This document shows, one piece after another, positions 62,310 to 64,000 of a stretch of 64,000 nucleotides of DNA. The first letter of the stretch is position 1; each line of letters opens with the position of its first letter. Source of the DNA: Elusimicrobiales bacterium (GTDB taxonomy: Bacteria > Elusimicrobiota > Elusimicrobia > Elusimicrobiales > UBA9959); the NCBI GenBank assembly GCA_028688015.1, contig JAQTZB010000001.1, forward strand, positions 413,663 to 477,662. Reading direction: 5' to 3'. The translations under genes and the position numbers were made by a program. Under the pieces are notes generated by a model. It was given only the letters and a program-made list of their open reading frames with translations. It searched no databases and had not been told where the DNA came from.

Positions 62310-63509
62310 TCACTTGTTAAGGGCGCGCTTGAATTCCCTGGTAAGCGCCGGGACGATCTCGGTCGCGTCTCCGACGATGCCGTAAGTGGCCACCTTGAAG
62401 ATGGGCGCGTCCGGGTCCCTGTTGACGGCGACGATGGTCTTAGACGACTGCATTCCTATCAGATGCTGGATCTGGCCCGAGATGCCGCAGGCGATATAGA
62501 GCTTGGGCACCACGGTCTTGCCGGTCTGGCCCACCTGGTGCGAGTACGGGATCCAGTCCGCGTCCACGGCGCTGCGGCTGGCGCCGACAGCGCCGCCCAG
62601 CACTTTGGCCAGTTCTTCGAGCAGCGCGAAGTTTTCTTTGCTGCCCATACCGCGGCCCCCGGCCACTATGATGTCGGCTTCGGAGATGTTCACGGTGTTC
62701 GACAGCTCCTCGACTATGTCGAGCAGCCTGGTGCGGGAGGCGAAAGTCTCCTCCGGGTAGGCCTTGCAGACGACCTCGGCAGTGCGCCCCGGCTGTTTAG
62801 CGGCTTCCTGCATGACCTTGTGGCGCACGGTGGCCATCTGCGGCCGGTGGTTGGGGGCTATGATGGTGGCCATGATGTTGCCGCCGAAGGCGGGGCGCGT
62901 CTGCAGCAGCAGCCGCTCCTTGGTGTCGACGTCGAGGCCGGTGCAGTCCGCCGTCAGGCCGGCGCCGGTCTTGATGGCCACTCGCGAGATGAGGCTGCGG
63001 CCTATGGTGGTGGCGCCGCAGAGCAATACTTCGGGCTTGTATTCCTCGACGAGGTTGACGAGGACGGCGGTATAGGGGTCGTCCTGGTAGGACTTGAGGG
63101 CGGGATGGTCGACGAGGTAGACTTTGTCGGCGCCGCGCTCGCCCAGCTTGTGCGCGGCGTCTTCCAGACCGTGGCCCAGCAGGACGGCGGCCAGTTTTAC
63201 GCCCAGCTTGTCGGCCAGCTTGCGGCCCTCGCCGAGCAGCTCGAAGGAGATGGACTGGATGGCGCCTCTCTTCTGCTCGCAGAAAACCCAGACGTCCTTG
63301 TAGGCGGAGAGGTCCTTTTTGGGGCCCCCGGCTTTCTCTATCTCTATTGCGGAGAACTTGCAGGCGGCCACGCAGGCGCCGCACAGGGTGCACTTGGCCA
63401 TGTCTATGACGGCCTTGCGCTCGTTCATGTGGATGGCGCCGAAGGCGCAGGCTTTGACGCACAGGGTGCAGCCGGTGCACTTCTCGAGATGTACTTTTAT
63501 GGAGGCCAT
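62310..63509 (-). CDS. etfA: Electron transfer flavoprotein alpha subunit with N-terminal 2x[4Fe-4S] ferredoxin domain
   Basis: 399 aa. Residues 1-60 hold two clusters, CTGCTLCVKAC and CTLCGACVAAC. The ETF alpha part has LLCGATTIGRSLISRVA, TRPAFGGNIMATI, ADIIVAGGRGMGSKENF, VGASRSAVDADWIPYSHQVGQ and the FAD site KLYIACGISGQIQHLIGM. Ferredoxin-fused EtfA occurs in strict anaerobes, in some of which it is linked to flavin-based bifurcation with acyl-CoA dehydrogenases. The ATG overlaps the etfB stop (TAATG). No acyl-CoA dehydrogenase lies in view; it could be beyond the edge. Confidence 0.93.
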   Translation of the reverse strand: MASIKVHLEKCTGCTLCVKACAFGAIHMNERKAVIDMAKCTLCGACVAACKFSAIEIEKAGGPKKDLSAYKDVWVFCEQKRGAIQSISFELLGEGRKLADKLGVKLAAVLLGHGLEDAAHKLGERGADKVYLVDHPALKSYQDDPYTAVLVNLVEEYKPEVLLCGATTIGRSLISRVAIKTGAGLTADCTGLDVDTKERLLLQTRPAFGGNIMATIIAPNHRPQMATVRHKVMQEAAKQPGRTAEVVCKAYPEETFASRTRLLDIVEELSNTVNISEADIIVAGGRGMGSKENFALLEELAKVLGGAVGASRSAVDADWIPYSHQVGQTGKTVVPKLYIACGISGQIQHLIGMQSSKTIVAVNRDPDAPIFKVATYGIVGDATEIVPALTREFKRALNK

Positions 63510-64000
63510 TACACTACCTCCCCTTTGAGCAGTTCGACTAGCTCTTTGGCTACCTCGGCGCAGGTGCCGGAGATGATCTCTCCGCCCTTGCGGGGCTCCG
63601 GGGTGAATATTTTAACGACGCGCGTGGGCGAGCCGTCCAGGCCCAGGGCGGCCGGGTCGGCCTCCAGGTCGGCGGCGGTCCACTTGGCTATCTTGGCTGA
63701 CTTTGCGCGCATCAGGCCTTTGAGGGACGGCATGCGCGGGGTGTTTATTTCCTTTACGACTGTGAAGAGGCAGGGCAGCGGGGTCTCCACCACGTCGTAG
63801 CCTTCCTCGGTCATGCGCTCCACTTTCGCGCTCTTGTCGTTTATCTCGGAGATCTTCTTGACGTAGGTGACCTGGGGGATATCGAGGTGGGTGGAGATGC
63901 CGGGGCCCACCTGGGCGGTGTCGCCGTCGGAGGCCTGCTTGCCGGTTAGGATGACGTCGTAGGCGTCCAGTTTCTCTATGGCGCAGGCGAGGGTATAGCT
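63509..64000 (-). CDS. etfB: Electron transfer flavoprotein beta subunit, partial (N-terminus beyond window)
   Basis: 163 C-terminal residues are visible, open to the window edge. LTGKQASDGDTAQVGPGISTH and IPQVTYVKKI are the adenine-nucleotide/FAD-binding signature of EtfB; PLPCLFTVVKEINTPRMPSL and the C-terminal arm follow. It is coupled to etfA. Together they form the heterodimeric flavoprotein. Confidence 0.92.
   Translation of the reverse strand, partial: SYTLACAIEKLDAYDVILTGKQASDGDTAQVGPGISTHLDIPQVTYVKKISEINDKSAKVERMTEEGYDVVETPLPCLFTVVKEINTPRMPSLKGLMRAKSAKIAKWTAADLEADPAALGLDGSPTRVVKIFTPEPRKGGEIISGTCAEVAKELVELLKGEVV

Overview
The window reads as a contiguous piece of a GC-rich, Gram-negative, probably anaerobic or fermentative bacterial chromosome. 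It holds an Omp85-type outer-membrane barrel, a GmhA heptose isomerase, lipoproteins, a GspE/PilB ATPase and an EtfA with a ferredoxin domain. Nearly all space is coding, genes overlap by 1-14 bases, and A+T-rich -10 boxes stand out sharply between operons. An affiliation near Elusimicrobiota is my guess from the overall gene set; I could not test it.

Layout. 1-5538 (minus): the oriC-type cluster rpmH-rnpA-yidD-yidC-jag-mnmE plus a membrane protein cut by the window edge. 5593-9119: a single-chain glycyl-tRNA synthetase (minus), then recO followed by two shrunken, still open relatives of the other type of glycyl-tRNA synthetase (GlyQ-like and GlyS-like). 9263-12275 (minus): nadE and an Omp85-like barrel. 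12276-12824: a non-coding stretch with two kinds of structured repeat and the rpsB promoter. 12825-22171 (plus): rpsB-tsf-pyrH-gmhA-frr-uppS-cdsA-dxr-rseP-ispG and a PAS protein, covering translation, envelope and MEP isoprenoid synthesis. 22290-33659 (plus): an accessory catabolic operon with a cyclase-family hydrolase, a three-subunit molybdenum hydroxylase with a lipoprotein gene inside it, a nitrilase-family amidase, relatives of the three oxamate carbamoyltransferase subunits (AllH, AllF, AllG), and a separate OPA-type transporter. 33864-41204 (plus): rimP-nusA-infB-rbfA-nrnA-truB-ribF. 41355-46065 (minus): dihydropyrimidinase-like hydrolase, a small membrane protein, an aspartokinase-like kinase, a GspE/PilB ATPase, greA and a CAU tRNA. 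46217-55313 (plus): malic enzyme, then a tightly coupled operon of UbiA-type prenyltransferase, radical SAM protein, lipid kinase, ThiL-like protein, Old-Yellow-Enzyme-like reductase, serine-palmitoyltransferase-like enzyme and an epimerase-fold reductase, which suggests an unusual membrane lipid. 55352-56755: a secreted M6 metalloprotease. 56798-64000 (minus): etfB-etfA, a secreted alpha/beta hydrolase, pgi, an S41 protease and its catalytically broken paralogue.

How the parts may work together. The best candidate for an undescribed system is 22290-32191. Hydroxylation of an N-heterocycle, ring opening by the cyclase-family enzyme, amide hydrolysis, and phosphorolytic release of a carbamoyl group would turn a cyclic ureide-like compound into carbamoyl phosphate. 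No dedicated carbamate kinase is visible in the window. Other points of note are the preserved glyQ/glyS relics, repeats whose cores are conserved while their flanking arms change but stay complementary, and several promoters whose -10 box lies 6-9 bases before the start codon, predicting leaderless mRNAs.
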